Source: TA-20 sp035935115 (GTDB lineage: Archaea; Thermoproteota; Nitrososphaeria; Nitrososphaerales; Nitrosopumilaceae). Taken from it: a stretch of 64,000 bases of DNA. Where the stretch lies: positions 310,001-374,000 of the forward strand of contig DASYXK010000021.1 of the NCBI GenBank assembly GCA_035935115.1, read 5' to 3'. Of this stretch, positions 16,773-26,309 are shown piece by piece; the stretch's first letter is position 1, and each line of letters opens with the position of its first letter. A program made the position numbers and the translations under genes. The notes below the pieces were generated by a model. The model was not told the DNA's origin and did not search any database. It worked only from the letters and a program-made list of their open reading frames with translations.

Positions 16773-17936
16773 TTATGCTACAGTTATCGTAGCTGAGAGA
16801 GGTGGAGACAGCGCATTTGGTTCAGATAAGCTCTGCCAAATGAAGATTTGGGCAGTATATTTACCAGATGACGTAGGCAACCAAGATTCTGCCAGATTAA
16901 GGAATTGATTTCCAGTAAGTGTTCCCGTTATCCAAGATAAAGATAGTGTGACACCATCAGAGTTCTCAATTTGTACAAGATATGCAAATGGTTGATCTCT
17001 TTGTCGCATGTTTTTTAGATCAGCTTCAATTAGTATCTGTTGATTTATCTTGGCTGTTTTTATAGTATTTCCAAAAGAATCCACAATTCTTGGATTGCTT
17101 GCATTTACTTGCTCAAGTGGAGCAATTGGTTTTCCAACAATAGTGGTTGCAGTAAGATGCATTTCATCAGATGGAGAATGTGGATAAGGAAGTGTCCTAT
17201 CTACATATTCGCCAGTAATTGTGTCACCTTCTGTCACATGGAGTCTCCCTCCTGAAGACTGAGAATCAGTAGTAAAATACGCGGTACCTTGAAAAATTCC
17301 AGTGTCTTTTCCTGTCTCTGACATTGTAATTTTTGTGCCGCCTGAATCCGAGTCAGACCAGACACTGGTTTCAAATTTGTCTATTGCTTTTGGATTAAGA
17401 TTCATGTCAGGATCTATTATTTGTAATACACCTTGCGCATTTGTTTGATAATTTTGCTCGAGCCATTTTATCTGACCAACATTCCATTGTATAATAGCAG
17501 AACCTGTTATAGTTTGATCTCTATTATACTCAAAAGAAACTGTTACACCATCACTATTTTCAGACGGCAGGAACCCGTCATTTGGACCGTGTCCACTTTG
17601 AATGCCGCTAGGTTCAGCACCTTGTCCATCTACTCCCCTTGTTCCTTTGAGAAGTGGATCTCCTGTAAGGGTCACATCACCAGCAAACATTCCCGTGTTT
17701 GTTCCTGTTTCCACTAGTTTGTATGGTGATATAGTATGACCACTTGTTGACACAGAAACATCTATTGTATCTACAAGGTTTGGATCAGAGTCAAAATCCG
17801 GTGCATAAACCAATATGTGTACTAGACTTGTCCACGTGTATGCTTTTTTGTCAAATCCTATATTTGATGCATCTACCAATTGAGTTTGCAATAAAATTGC
17901 AAGTAATGAAATTGCAACTACAATGATAAATTTCAT
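16773..17936 (-). CDS. Secreted repeat protein (TGxFxG-type surface domains)
   Basis: 387 residues with a signal peptide (FIIVVAISLLAILLQTQ) and at least two copies of a beta-domain whose signature is ETGTNTGMFAGDVTLTGD and ETGKDTGIFQGTAYFTTD. Each copy is preceded by an Asp-rich strand such as DPDMNLNPKAID that could bind calcium. The C-terminal quarter (QQILIEADLKNMRQRDQPFA onward) is CARDB-like. Such repeats are typical of thaumarchaeal S-layer-associated proteins. No PEFG tail. Confidence 0.7.
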   Translation of the reverse strand: MKFIIVVAISLLAILLQTQLVDASNIGFDKKAYTWTSLVHILVYAPDFDSDPNLVDTIDVSVSTSGHTISPYKLVETGTNTGMFAGDVTLTGDPLLKGTRGVDGQGAEPSGIQSGHGPNDGFLPSENSDGVTVSFEYNRDQTITGSAIIQWNVGQIKWLEQNYQTNAQGVLQIIDPDMNLNPKAIDKFETSVWSDSDSGGTKITMSETGKDTGIFQGTAYFTTDSQSSGGRLHVTEGDTITGEYVDRTLPYPHSPSDEMHLTATTIVGKPIAPLEQVNASNPRIVDSFGNTIKTAKINQQILIEADLKNMRQRDQPFAYLVQIENSDGVTLSLSWITGTLTGNQFLNLAESWLPTSSGKYTAQIFIWQSLSEPNALSPPLSATITVA

Positions 17937-18012
17937 TTATTGATTTGGCTAATTTTATTTTCTATTTAAGGGTTGAAATGAGGATATGGCTGACTTTGTG
18001 TATAATCCTAAG

Positions 18013-19056
18013 TCAGGTTTTTAGAAATCCTTTGTCAAGTGAGAATTGTACCCCAGAAAGAAAATCATTGTCTGATATCTTACCACTAGACCACCAACAA
18101 GAAGTATGCTTAAACCATAAAGGAATGTGTGTAAAAGAACCTGATTTTGTAACTGTGACATATTTGTTATAAGATAAAATTTGCAGTATTTTGACAAAAC
18201 TGACATCATTGGCATTTAGACCACACCATAGATTTGTTGCGTCTTTTATGGAGTTCATGGTTGCAACACTGGGTGGAGAAATTGTATACGGTGCAGTATT
18301 TTGCAAATTTTCATGACCAATTGTTACGAAGATATGGGATGTTGTAGGTGAAGATCCCTCAGTTGGGTCTGAAAAGCTAAATTCTATTGTAGAGCCAATG
18401 TCTAGCGGAACTCCATCAACTTGCCTTGGAATTTTTACTTGTGCTGTAAAAAGATTTGTGTTAGGTCCTGTCTCTCTTACATCACCTGTTGGTATGCTAA
18501 ATGCAGGATCTGCCAAAGTTGTAACCAAACCACCGTCTCTAAATTCTATTAGATTTAGAGGAATTGAATCTGGCGTGTAAGAATCATGATTCCAATTTGG
18601 CGCATAAATCTGGAGTAAAAAAATTTGCCCAATTCCAACTCTAGATTGGGAGGATGAACTTGATGATGAGGCAGGTACAGATGGAGTTACAGATATTGTT
18701 ACAGATTGTGTAATGTCAATTGGATTTCCAGAATAATCTGCCTTTTGATGATATGTCATTACAACCACATCACCGTCTTTTACTGGTTTGCCATTTACTG
18801 TTGATGGAATAGTAAGATAAAGCTGAAAGACTCCCGAGTCAACTGCAGTTTCTGTCATGGTACCAGGACCTGGAATTGACACTCTGTTAATTGTAAAATC
18901 TACCAAGCCCGAAGTTGATATTTTCATAATTGCTTTATGACTCGTATCCAGATTACCATCATTTATGAAAAAAGGGACAGTGCTTCCAGGTGCAACTGAA
19001 GCTGCATAACTTGCTGGAATTGAAATTAACAAAATAACAACAAGAAGGTACTTCAT
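18013..19056 (-). CDS. Secreted repeat protein with Trp-module tail
   Basis: 347 residues: signal peptide (YLLVVILLISIPASYAAS), two beta-domains related to those of the neighbour (ETAVDSGVFQLYLTI and ETGPNTNLFTAQVKIP), a Ser-rich linker (SSSSSSSQ), and a C-terminal module IPLWFKHTSCWWSSGKISDN preceded by a decayed copy (ATNLWCGLNANDVSFVK). It shares the domain type with the gene at 16773 and the tail with genes at 8912, 21051 and 52528, and is probably co-transcribed with 16773. Confidence 0.7.
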   Translation of the reverse strand: MKYLLVVILLISIPASYAASVAPGSTVPFFINDGNLDTSHKAIMKISTSGLVDFTINRVSIPGPGTMTETAVDSGVFQLYLTIPSTVNGKPVKDGDVVVMTYHQKADYSGNPIDITQSVTISVTPSVPASSSSSSSQSRVGIGQIFLLQIYAPNWNHDSYTPDSIPLNLIEFRDGGLVTTLADPAFSIPTGDVRETGPNTNLFTAQVKIPRQVDGVPLDIGSTIEFSFSDPTEGSSPTTSHIFVTIGHENLQNTAPYTISPPSVATMNSIKDATNLWCGLNANDVSFVKILQILSYNKYVTVTKSGSFTHIPLWFKHTSCWWSSGKISDNDFLSGVQFSLDKGFLKT

Positions 19057-19114
19057 ATGAACTAGATCAGATTTTCTCTAGTTTAATCTTACTACAAAAT
19101 GGTCTACCATGTAA

Positions 19115-19630
19115 TTAGGGCTTCTGCAATTTTGGTTTTAATTTGTCATTGGCTTTGAGCAGTTGCAATGCGATAGATTTATTGTTTAATGCAAGGTCGT
19201 ATTTTTTGTCTATTCTCAAGGCGTCATTAAAGCACTTTATTGCTTGTTTTAATAGTCCAAGCTCACCAAGGGACAATCCCTTGTATACAATTGCCATGGC
19301 ATATTTAGAATCAATCTTTAATGCCTCATCATAACAGTCAATTGCATCATGATATTTTCCTATGCTATGCAAAGCTGATCCTCTGTTGACAAGTGTGGTT
19401 TTGTTTTTTGGATCTATTTCCAGTACCTTATCATAGCATTTTATTGCCTGCCTGTATTTTCCAAGATTTTGCAATGTAACGCCTTTGTCAATTAGCGCCA
19501 TCAGGTTTTTTGGATCCTTAAAGAGAACAAGGTCATAGTATTCAAGGGCTAGAGTATATTCACCCTCCTGACAGAGGTCGTAGGCTTCCTCTAAAAGGGA
19601 TTTTGAGTCGTCCAACTGGGTTACTAACAA
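19115..19630 (-). CDS. TPR-repeat protein
   Basis: 171 residues composed of four to five tetratricopeptide repeats, e.g. ALIDKGVTLQNLGKYRQAIK, then CYDKVLEIDPKNKTTLVNRG and CYDEALKIDSKYAMAIVYKG. TPRs form a solenoid for protein-protein contact. No signal peptide, so it acts in the cytoplasm. TTG start. Partner unknown. Confidence 0.85.
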   Translation of the reverse strand: MLVTQLDDSKSLLEEAYDLCQEGEYTLALEYYDLVLFKDPKNLMALIDKGVTLQNLGKYRQAIKCYDKVLEIDPKNKTTLVNRGSALHSIGKYHDAIDCYDEALKIDSKYAMAIVYKGLSLGELGLLKQAIKCFNDALRIDKKYDLALNNKSIALQLLKANDKLKPKLQKP

Positions 19631-19686
19631 ACCATCCTGTTTTTATCCTTTTTTGAAAATAGAATTTAATTTCAATTAGGCAAGTT

Positions 19687-19893
19687 TCATGTCCAAGCAT
19701 TCATGTCTTTTTTCCAAATACGGACTCCATCTACAAACATCTGTTCTTCTTCCTCAAAAACGGTATGCCATTTGCCATTGTGTGGAAATATTTTGTTCAT
19801 CTGTTTTACCTTGTCATTTGTAGGATATTTGTTCAGTAAGGCGCCCCACCGCATGTCAGGTAACTTTGGCATAATTTCATTAATGTCTTTCAT
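19687..19893 (-). CDS. Hypothetical 68-residue protein
   Basis: Begins MKDINEIMPKLPDMRWGALL with an ATG and has a Trp- and Lys-rich body ending RIWKKDMNAWT. No family recognised. The amino-acid mix is unlike chance frames here, and no better frame competes. Confidence 0.55.
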   Translation of the reverse strand: MKDINEIMPKLPDMRWGALLNKYPTNDKVKQMNKIFPHNGKWHTVFEEEEQMFVDGVRIWKKDMNAWT

Positions 19894-19943
19894 GTTATGT
19901 TTTCTGTGGTTTGAGGACTATTTTTTTGTTTGTGAGATGTTTT

Positions 19944-20222
19944 TTACGAGTTTGATTTTTCAAAATATCGTTGCATAAAAGTAAACTCGGCCTTTTTTAG
20001 TCTAGAAGAATCTGCAAGATCATGCGTCATATCAATCAAATCAGTCAGCTTCATACTTGGAACCAATTCATCTTCTTTTTGCTGGTGTAGTTCATATTCA
20101 ATATTAGAAAGTATGTCTACATTCTCATCTAGCATTTTTAGACAATCATCAAGATACATTTCAAAATCTTCATTTTCCAATTGTGAGCAATTTGTTATAT
20201 GGCATTTCCTTTTTAAATTCAC
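19944..20222 (-). CDS. Hypothetical helical protein
   Basis: 92 residues, GTG start, acidic and helical (EDFEMYLDDCLKMLDENVDI). Cysteines at the N-terminus (CHITNC) could bind a metal. No family recognised. Lies upstream of the 68-residue gene on the same strand, 50 bases apart. Confidence 0.55.
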   Translation of the reverse strand: MNLKRKCHITNCSQLENEDFEMYLDDCLKMLDENVDILSNIEYELHQQKEDELVPSMKLTDLIDMTHDLADSSRLKKAEFTFMQRYFEKSNS

Positions 20223-20390
20223 GGATTTGCACTTGAGAACTTACAAGTTGTAAATGAAATGATCGTAACAAAAAATACAAAAATCACATACTTTTGTAAG
20301 ATTATTGATAAAAAACTAAAAAGATTTGTTTTGTAGATATAATAATAATGATATTATGTTAAATAGTTGTAATTCCTATAATATGTAATG

Positions 20391-20515
20391 CTCGTTCAGT
20401 GCAGAATGATGGATTGAACGTGCGTGGCCCTTCAGAAGCCATTAAGTGAATGAGGTGCATTGGCACTAATTCAGTGGGAAGTAATCTCCCGAGTTCTGAG
20501 AAAAGGGTCACGCCA
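20391..20515 (+). ncRNA. Candidate structured non-coding RNA
   Basis: This 125-base stretch is visibly more GC-rich than its surroundings and has no frame. It folds into nested perfect stems: CGTTCA/TGAACG (20393-20398 with 20415-20420), then GCGTGGCCC/GGGTCACGC (20422-20430 with 20505-20513, one G-T pair). Inside these sit TCAGAA/TTCTGA (20432-20437 with 20494-20499) and two hairpins, GTGC/GCAC and GGGA/TCCC. A TATA-like AT stretch lies just upstream on the + strand and a T-rich region follows. It does not match tRNA, 5S, SRP or RNase P landmarks that I know. Strand is a guess. Confidence 0.5.
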
Positions 20516-20546
20516 ATTTATTATCTTGTCAATTATGAGATTGATT

Positions 20547-20900
20547 TTATTTTCGCCACATCTTTTCCCATGTATCGGCAAACTTTGTCATCATCTCACC
20601 GTATGTCTTTAGCTGACCCATTCCTGACTGGTCCATTGTTTTTTGCCAATTCTCGCCAAATTGTTTTAATGCGTTTAAACCAGATTTGTTCATCGCATTT
20701 TTCCAGCTATCTAAAAACTGGTTCATGGTACTTTGGCTTGATTCATTGAGTGCTTTTTCCATCACTTCATTGTATTTTGCCTGAACATCGCTGCTTGCTT
20801 TTTGTAATGATTGAAATGATGCTCTCCATTTTTCTAATGCGCTAGTATATTCATTCCATAGCTTGGTCCAATTTTTTGCAGATTTTTCATTTTTAGACAT
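20547..20900 (-). CDS. Phasin-like helical protein, copy 1
   Basis: 117 residues, entirely helical and amphipathic, with many Trp, Gln, Lys and Met (WNEYTSALEKWRASFQSLQK, then MNQFLDSWKNAMNKSGLNAL). This resembles phasin/PhaE-type proteins that coat polyhydroxyalkanoate granules; Nitrososphaeria have PHA synthase genes. A second, similar-sized helical protein is at 36427. No PHA enzyme lies in this window, so the assignment is tentative. Confidence 0.5.
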   Translation of the reverse strand: MSKNEKSAKNWTKLWNEYTSALEKWRASFQSLQKASSDVQAKYNEVMEKALNESSQSTMNQFLDSWKNAMNKSGLNALKQFGENWQKTMDQSGMGQLKTYGEMMTKFADTWEKMWRK

Positions 20901-21050
20901 GATTTGTAATTATAAATCAATCTGATAAACATATCCTCATTTAGGTACCCGTGTTTTTTCAGTTTATTTTCTACTATGAACAAAAATTTAATCTAACAAT
21001 CAACAATGGCAACACAAGCAATTAAATCCGTATTTTAGGGACCGATTGTT

Positions 21051-21926
21051 GTGAAAAATCTGAAAATTTTCATCATACTAATCATGATTGCAGGAATGGC
21101 ATGTATTTCTGGAAATGCTTTTGGGATATCCCAGCCAAACATAGAATGCAAGTCAGGAAGCATCTGTGTTCACCCGGGTGATTTTATAACATATTCTACA
21201 GAATTTGCTAAAGTGCCAGCTATTGAGACATATACCTTTGGAAACTATATCGGTACAGACAAGGTAAGTGTCAGCATAACCAGCATTTCCAATGGTATTA
21301 AAATTCATTCAAACAACATACTAGATCTAAAAACAGGATTTTATAATGAAACCGCAGGTGGAAGTGGCATTCCTATTTTAGTAATGACACCAATTCCAAT
21401 TAATATTGATAAAAATACACCTGGTATTTCTGAAAAAATTCAAAATTTCAATGGTTCCAAGAGAGATGTGATTTCTGTTGCAAACAACACGAATACAGCC
21501 ACAAACGAGATAGGATATGATAAGGAAACAGGTGTGCTAACGTATCTTCATTTGATACCAAAATCAAATACAAGCATTCTAGCTCCTGATCTTAATTTTC
21601 CAACAAAATATGATTTGATAAATACCAACATGTTTGCAAATTCTGGAACACAGGCTGACTTGCAGATCCCATCTTGGATAAAAAACAATGCAAAATGGTG
21701 GGCGCAAGGCTCGTTAACTGATAATGATTTCACAAAAGGAATTCAATACATGATAAAAAATGGAATAATGAAAATTCCACAGTCACATTCTGATTCTAGC
21801 TTGTCACAGCAAATACCTAGCTGGGTTAAAACAAATGCAGGCTGGTGGGCAAGCGGCCAGATATCAGATGGCGATTTTATCAAGGGAATACAATATCTGG
21901 TAAATAGCGGCGTAATTCACGTTTAA
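21051..21926 (+). CDS. Secreted protein with two Trp-rich modules
   Basis: 291 residues, GTG start, signal peptide (IFIILIMIAGMACISGNAFG). The middle 150 residues are beta-rich and unknown. The C-terminus has two clear copies of the module: IPSWIKNNAKWWAQGSLTDN, then DFTKGIQYMIKNGIMKI; and IPSWVKTNAGWWASGQISDG, then DFIKGIQYLVNSGVIHV. The consensus is IPxWxKxNAxWWxxGxIxDxDFxxGIQYLxxxGIIxI. The gene at 52528 carries the same tandem. Confidence 0.75.
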   Translation: MKNLKIFIILIMIAGMACISGNAFGISQPNIECKSGSICVHPGDFITYSTEFAKVPAIETYTFGNYIGTDKVSVSITSISNGIKIHSNNILDLKTGFYNETAGGSGIPILVMTPIPINIDKNTPGISEKIQNFNGSKRDVISVANNTNTATNEIGYDKETGVLTYLHLIPKSNTSILAPDLNFPTKYDLINTNMFANSGTQADLQIPSWIKNNAKWWAQGSLTDNDFTKGIQYMIKNGIMKIPQSHSDSSLSQQIPSWVKTNAGWWASGQISDGDFIKGIQYLVNSGVIHV

Positions 21927-22018
21927 AATTAATTTAATTAAACTGCAATCTAGTTAAGAGATTGTGTATGTAATAAAGACAAACAACTGATTATTAGATT
22001 CTGCCTTGGTGAAGAAAT

Positions 22019-22477
22019 ATGAGAATCATACTGGTAATTATAGGCGTGTGTCTTGTTTTTATTTCGATCCCAAGTTGTCTATATACTCCATATCTTATAT
22101 CACATATGATTCACTCTTTCATGGGTTCGTTTACTGTTTCAACATCAGGTACTAATGGAAATTCTATGCTTCATCAGATGGGTTATCCATCAAGAACTGT
22201 GATTATTCCCCTAATCCAATATTGCTTTGTAGGACTAGCAGTTGCAGGAATTGGCATGGTAGCATTTGGAGCAATAGCCAAAAAGATTCCAAAACAATTT
22301 ACGGTAAAACCAGTTACAGAAGAAACAGAGAAGGTAAAAGAAGTTCATACCAGTCCACAAATTACAGATGAGCACATACAAACAAATCTTCGTAGCCTTA
22401 GAATACTGCAAGAAAGACTAGCTAAGGGTGAAATTACGCCAAGTGAATTTCAGAATTTAAAAAGATTTTTAGAATAA
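22019..22477 (+). CDS. Two-helix membrane protein with SHOCT-like tail
   Basis: 152 residues with two hydrophobic segments (IILVIIGVCLVFISIPSCLY and YCFVGLAVAGIGMVAFGAIA). A loop between them looks extracytoplasmic. The C-terminus, LRSLRILQERLAKGEITPSE then FQNLKRFLE, has the L..L..G.IT..EF...K..L pattern of the short C-terminal SHOCT domain. Role unknown; SHOCT tails often mediate oligomer assembly. Confidence 0.65.
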   Translation: MRIILVIIGVCLVFISIPSCLYTPYLISHMIHSFMGSFTVSTSGTNGNSMLHQMGYPSRTVIIPLIQYCFVGLAVAGIGMVAFGAIAKKIPKQFTVKPVTEETEKVKEVHTSPQITDEHIQTNLRSLRILQERLAKGEITPSEFQNLKRFLE

Positions 22478-22517
22478 TAATATATTTTATATTGTAAAAA
22501 ATGTTATTGAGTTTTTC

Positions 22518-23051
22518 TTAGCTAGAAATTTTTCGTGACCTGATCAGTCTGGCAAGATGTATGAAGCCAATAAATACCCAAGCATACATCATTGCAGTAA
22601 AGGCAAACTGTACCACTGGATAATTAAAAGAATTTTCAATCAAGTTTAGCGGAAAAAAATACTGTACCAAATTAGCAGGTAAAAACATATTCAAAAATTC
22701 TGTACTGTAGGTGTTTAAAGCATGCCAGCCAACAAATACAGTGACAAAAAAGAAGACCGCCTTTTTTCCAACATATCTTTCAAAGCCACGTCTTTCAAGT
22801 TTTACCAATCTCTGGTTGAGCTTTTGTATCTCATTTTGAAGTTGATCAGTAACATGCTCATTTTGTCTTTGTATGGATTCTTGATCTTGTCCTCCAAGGT
22901 ATAGTGGAATGATGTTTTGTAGGTATTTTTGATCAGAAAATGGCAATATTCTGCCTGTTGTCAACATATCAAGGATGTATTCCAGCCTTCCAGGGTCGCC
23001 TTTGCCAAGCTGCATCAATTGTTTTACTGAATTTATCAAATCATCAGACAA
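22518..23051 (-). CDS. Membrane protein with N-terminal conserved helical motif
   Basis: 177 residues. The N-terminal 60 residues read KQLMQLGKGDPGRLEYILDM, then ILPFSDQKYLQNIIPLYLG, a motif also visible, with a frame break, at 29097-29269. A coiled coil (LQNEIQKLNQRLVKLERRG) and two or three membrane helices follow. The N-terminal part may be a small interaction domain. TTG start. Confidence 0.65.
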   Translation of the reverse strand: MSDDLINSVKQLMQLGKGDPGRLEYILDMLTTGRILPFSDQKYLQNIIPLYLGGQDQESIQRQNEHVTDQLQNEIQKLNQRLVKLERRGFERYVGKKAVFFFVTVFVGWHALNTYSTEFLNMFLPANLVQYFFPLNLIENSFNYPVVQFAFTAMMYAWVFIGFIHLARLIRSRKISS

Positions 23052-23118
23052 TGACTAGGTGAAAAAATTGCCCAGATAAAAGGGAATGCTCTGGAATATT
23101 TTTTATAAAATCAATGAT

Positions 23119-23367
23119 TTAGCTAAACCCCGCCCCAAATTGATCACCTTCTTGCAGTGGATCAAAATCGGTGCTTTTTAGTTTCAGATACAAAAAGGCC
23201 TCATTTACTAGTAAAATAGCATCGTCTCCTTTGAGATTATAGTTTGTTTTTACATAATCATAATACTTTTGCAGTGTCTTTGGGTTTTGTTCGTCAAGTG
23301 ATACCTTGTCAGAAATTATTTGTGCTGCAATGTTTTCTATTTGGGAATCATGATCAGAATTGCTCAC
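23119..23367 (-). CDS. Hypothetical 82-residue protein
   Basis: GTG start, 82 residues, acidic and probably helical, with a motif LQKYYDYVKTNYNLKGDDAI. No family recognised. It lies 68 bases downstream of nothing obvious on its strand and has no clear partner. Confidence 0.55.
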   Translation of the reverse strand: MSNSDHDSQIENIAAQIISDKVSLDEQNPKTLQKYYDYVKTNYNLKGDDAILLVNEAFLYLKLKSTDFDPLQEGDQFGAGFS

Positions 23368-23705
23368 ATTGATTTTTGGTATGATGACTTTTTAACACTT
23401 TGTAATCTTGGTTTATTGTGCACAAAATTCAAGTTTGTCACTTAGTGATACATACTGGAGTTATTGTTAAAGAACCACCAAACACATGCCATGAGTTGCT
23501 ATCCTCTAAGGATGAAAATTCACATAACTGAAAAAGAAGAAGAGAAAGCTTCTGAGAATTTGTCCTTGGAATAAATCCAAATCAGAATGACATGTGCAAT
23601 ATAGATATCATTAGATAAAATCAAAAAATTTTATACAAATTTAAGTTAAATTTCACTTTAATCAAAGCCTATAAGGTTACACTACATTTACACAATACAT
23701 CTAAA
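23368..23705. other. Intergenic region, promoter of the propeller gene
   Basis: A 338-base gap. It should carry the promoter for the rightward propeller gene (AT-rich TTAAGTTAAATTTCACTTTA near 23640). A possible 20-residue peptide frame at 23512-23574 is too short and too charged to accept. Nothing else is seen. Confidence 0.5.
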
Positions 23706-25958
23706 ATGAAAAACAGTACCATTTACATCATAATCATTTCAATTGCGGCAATGGTTATTGGGACAGCTGCCTTTGCTCTAGTCCCAAATCATACTGCCGT
23801 ACAAGTTTTACCTGCAACTGAGACTGGTAATCAAAAAAATGTTGCAAGCCAAGCTTCAATTCAAAACCTAAAAAAATTCAACTCTACTGATGAGCTTCAA
23901 AAGTTTCTGCTTGATTCACAGGTACAAGCTTCTGCACAATATTATGGCGGCGCGGTACATGGTAGCCTAGACCAACTAAAACTTTCACGTGATCAGGTGC
24001 AAACAACAGCTCCAATGCCTTCAATGACAACAGGAGCACCATCACAGGGATCACAGCAAGGAGCTGCAACTACAAATGCAGGAACCCAATATTCTACTAC
24101 AAATGTTCAAGTTGCTGGAATTGATGAACCTGATTTTCTTAAAAACGACAACAAGTATGCATATGTTTTGTCGCAGGACAAGCTTACCATAATAGATGCA
24201 TATCCTGGTGAGACTGCAAAGATTGTTTCAAAGGTTGGACTAGATGTCAAAGGAAATAATCTACAGAACATGTTTTTAAACAAAGACAGACTTGTTATCT
24301 TTTACAACGATAACACAAAGCAGTTTGCCATACCTCAATATGATTACATGCCAAACCCAATCTATACCCCTGTAACCCATGCTGTAATAATTGATGTTTC
24401 TGACAAACAAAATCCAAAGATTGTAAAAAACTATGAGATGACAGGATACTATACTGGTGCCAGAATGATTGGAGATTACGTCTATCTTATTTCAAACTCG
24501 TATGTGGATTATGTCCATCCAATGCTTCCTGTTTTAAGAGGAGCGTCTGCTGGAATTATGACTCCAAATATCTATTACTTTGATAACCCAGAATCAAACT
24601 ACAACTTTAACACCATTACAACATTTAACATATTTTCCGACCAGGTAAACTCTAAGACGTTTATGATGGGTGCAACAGGCACGCTTTATGTTTCTGGTGA
24701 TGCAGTTTATCTAACATACCAAAAGTACCATCCATACTATTATGATCAAAGCTACACCAAAGACAGATTCTTCAAGTCAATTTTGCCTCTTTTGCCAGAT
24801 GATATACAGGTACAGATAAAGTCAATTGATACAAGCAATCTTGGCGAGTCTCAAAAGTGGACGCAGATCTCAGATTTGTTACAAAACACTTACAACAAGA
24901 TGTCTGATGATGAGAAAACCAAACTCTTTGATAAAATCCAAAATGCACTAGCACGGTATGATATCACACAGCAACAGGATTACAGAAAGACTGTAATTCA
25001 AAAATTTGCAATCAATAATGGAACGGTAAGCTATGTGGCAAAGGGCGAGGTTCCAGGATATTTACTAAACCAGTATTCAATGGATGAGTTTGGTAAAAAA
25101 TTCCGAGTTGCGACAACCTCTGAATACTTTACATCAAAAGGCGTTACTACTGCAAATAATGTATACGTCCTAGACGAATCCCTTAACATATTAGGAAGTG
25201 TAGAAAAAGTTGCCCCAGAAGAATCCATCTACTCTGCAAGATTCATTGGAGACAAGCTGTATTTGGTAACGTATCAAAGAATAGATCCGTTCTTTGTAAT
25301 TGATTTATCAACTGACAGCCCCAAGGTCTTGGGAGCGCTAAAGATTCCAGGATATTCTAGCTACTTGCATCCCTATGATGATACTCACATCATAGGAATA
25401 GGAAAGGAGACAAAACAAAATCAGTATGGCGGACTAGAACCAGTAGGAGTCAAGATTTCACTATTTGATGTCTCCAATATGACAAATCCTGTTGCGGTAG
25501 GTAATTATACAATTGGCGGGCCTGGAACTGACTCTGAGATTTTAAATGATCCAAAGGCATTGCTTTTTGACAAGGAAAAAAACATTCTATCCATTCCTAT
25601 CTTCCAGCAATATTACGGAGTACCAGTTCCACTAGAATCAGGAGTAAGTTCAGGAAAGGGAGCTGCCGGAGCACCTGTAGACATAATGCCGCCGCGTCCC
25701 ATGCCACCAAACAACTGGAAAGGGTTTTACGTATTTGGAGTAGACCCAGCAAAGGGCTTTAGCTTAAAAGGAATTGTGGAGCACTATAACGGCACAATCT
25801 ATGACTATTCCTATGGAAGTAGATCATTTTACATAGACAATTCCTTGTATACTGTAACATCTGGTCTAATGAAGATAAACGACCTTAGCAACATCAAAAA
25901 TACAATAAATGAAATCAAGCTTGAAGGTAGCGGACAGATTATCAAGTACATGAACTAG
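23706..25958 (+). CDS. Secreted large beta-propeller protein (Beta_propel-type)
   Basis: 750 residues. A membrane helix or signal peptide (YIIIISIAAMVIGTAAFALV) is followed by a low-complexity linker. A long domain then begins TTNVQVAGIDEPDFLKNDNK, the signature of the 'secreted protein with C-terminal beta-propeller distantly related to WD-40' family (COG4880 type). Blades such as YVLSQDKLTIIDAYPGE, FGVDPAKGFSLKG and VAGIDEPDF repeat to the end. Its role in archaea is unknown; such proteins are assumed to be cell-surface binding platforms. Length is normal for the family. Confidence 0.85.
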   Translation: MKNSTIYIIIISIAAMVIGTAAFALVPNHTAVQVLPATETGNQKNVASQASIQNLKKFNSTDELQKFLLDSQVQASAQYYGGAVHGSLDQLKLSRDQVQTTAPMPSMTTGAPSQGSQQGAATTNAGTQYSTTNVQVAGIDEPDFLKNDNKYAYVLSQDKLTIIDAYPGETAKIVSKVGLDVKGNNLQNMFLNKDRLVIFYNDNTKQFAIPQYDYMPNPIYTPVTHAVIIDVSDKQNPKIVKNYEMTGYYTGARMIGDYVYLISNSYVDYVHPMLPVLRGASAGIMTPNIYYFDNPESNYNFNTITTFNIFSDQVNSKTFMMGATGTLYVSGDAVYLTYQKYHPYYYDQSYTKDRFFKSILPLLPDDIQVQIKSIDTSNLGESQKWTQISDLLQNTYNKMSDDEKTKLFDKIQNALARYDITQQQDYRKTVIQKFAINNGTVSYVAKGEVPGYLLNQYSMDEFGKKFRVATTSEYFTSKGVTTANNVYVLDESLNILGSVEKVAPEESIYSARFIGDKLYLVTYQRIDPFFVIDLSTDSPKVLGALKIPGYSSYLHPYDDTHIIGIGKETKQNQYGGLEPVGVKISLFDVSNMTNPVAVGNYTIGGPGTDSEILNDPKALLFDKEKNILSIPIFQQYYGVPVPLESGVSSGKGAAGAPVDIMPPRPMPPNNWKGFYVFGVDPAKGFSLKGIVEHYNGTIYDYSYGSRSFYIDNSLYTVTSGLMKINDLSNIKNTINEIKLEGSGQIIKYMN

Positions 25959-26038
25959 AAAATTTCTGAGATCAAGTTTTGCGACATTTACATACTAGAT
26001 GAATCGCCAAGATTTTGCTTTTCTCTTCTTCGTTTAAT

Positions 26039-26110
26039 CTACAAGTTAATTATTCCAGCAGTCATGCCTCCTAACAAAATCACTCCAAGTATGATGTATT
26101 GAAAATCCAT
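26039..26110 (-). CDS. Single-helix membrane micro-protein
   Basis: A 23-residue frame, ATG start, MDFQ followed by one hydrophobic helix (YIILGVILLGGMTAGIINL). Below the size of standard gene callers. It sits just upstream of nothing on its strand but follows the 48-residue gene at 26115-26261, with only four bases between, so the two could be one transcript. Confidence 0.35.
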   Translation of the reverse strand: MDFQYIILGVILLGGMTAGIINL

Positions 26111-26114
26111 AAAA

Positions 26115-26261
26115 TTATGATAGTGACTTGAATTTCTTCACAGCTTCTCTTGTCATCTTTTCCAGATCTTCTTTTGAAATCTTGGTAGGATTATCAGAAG
26201 CTAGTGCCTTGTTGTAATCATCTTCTGTGTTAGATTTCATCTTCTTTTTCTCATCAGTCAT
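26115..26261 (-). CDS. Lys-rich micro-protein of 48 residues
   Basis: ATG at 26261; MTDEKKKMKSNTEDDYNKAL then KISKEDLEKMTREAVKKFKS. Highly charged, helical and soluble. It reads as a good frame with no overlapping competitor, and is placed directly before the membrane micro-protein at 26039. Unknown family. Confidence 0.5.
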   Translation of the reverse strand: MTDEKKKMKSNTEDDYNKALASDNPTKISKEDLEKMTREAVKKFKSLS

Positions 26262-26309
26262 GGTATCATATCATCAAAGACTTGGATTGATATCTTTTTT
26301 CATTACGTT

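Noticed and set aside
20391..20515. C/D or H/ACA guide RNA
   Set aside because: A partial C-like box and CTGA occur, but spacing and the ACA box do not fit; kept as unclassified RNA.
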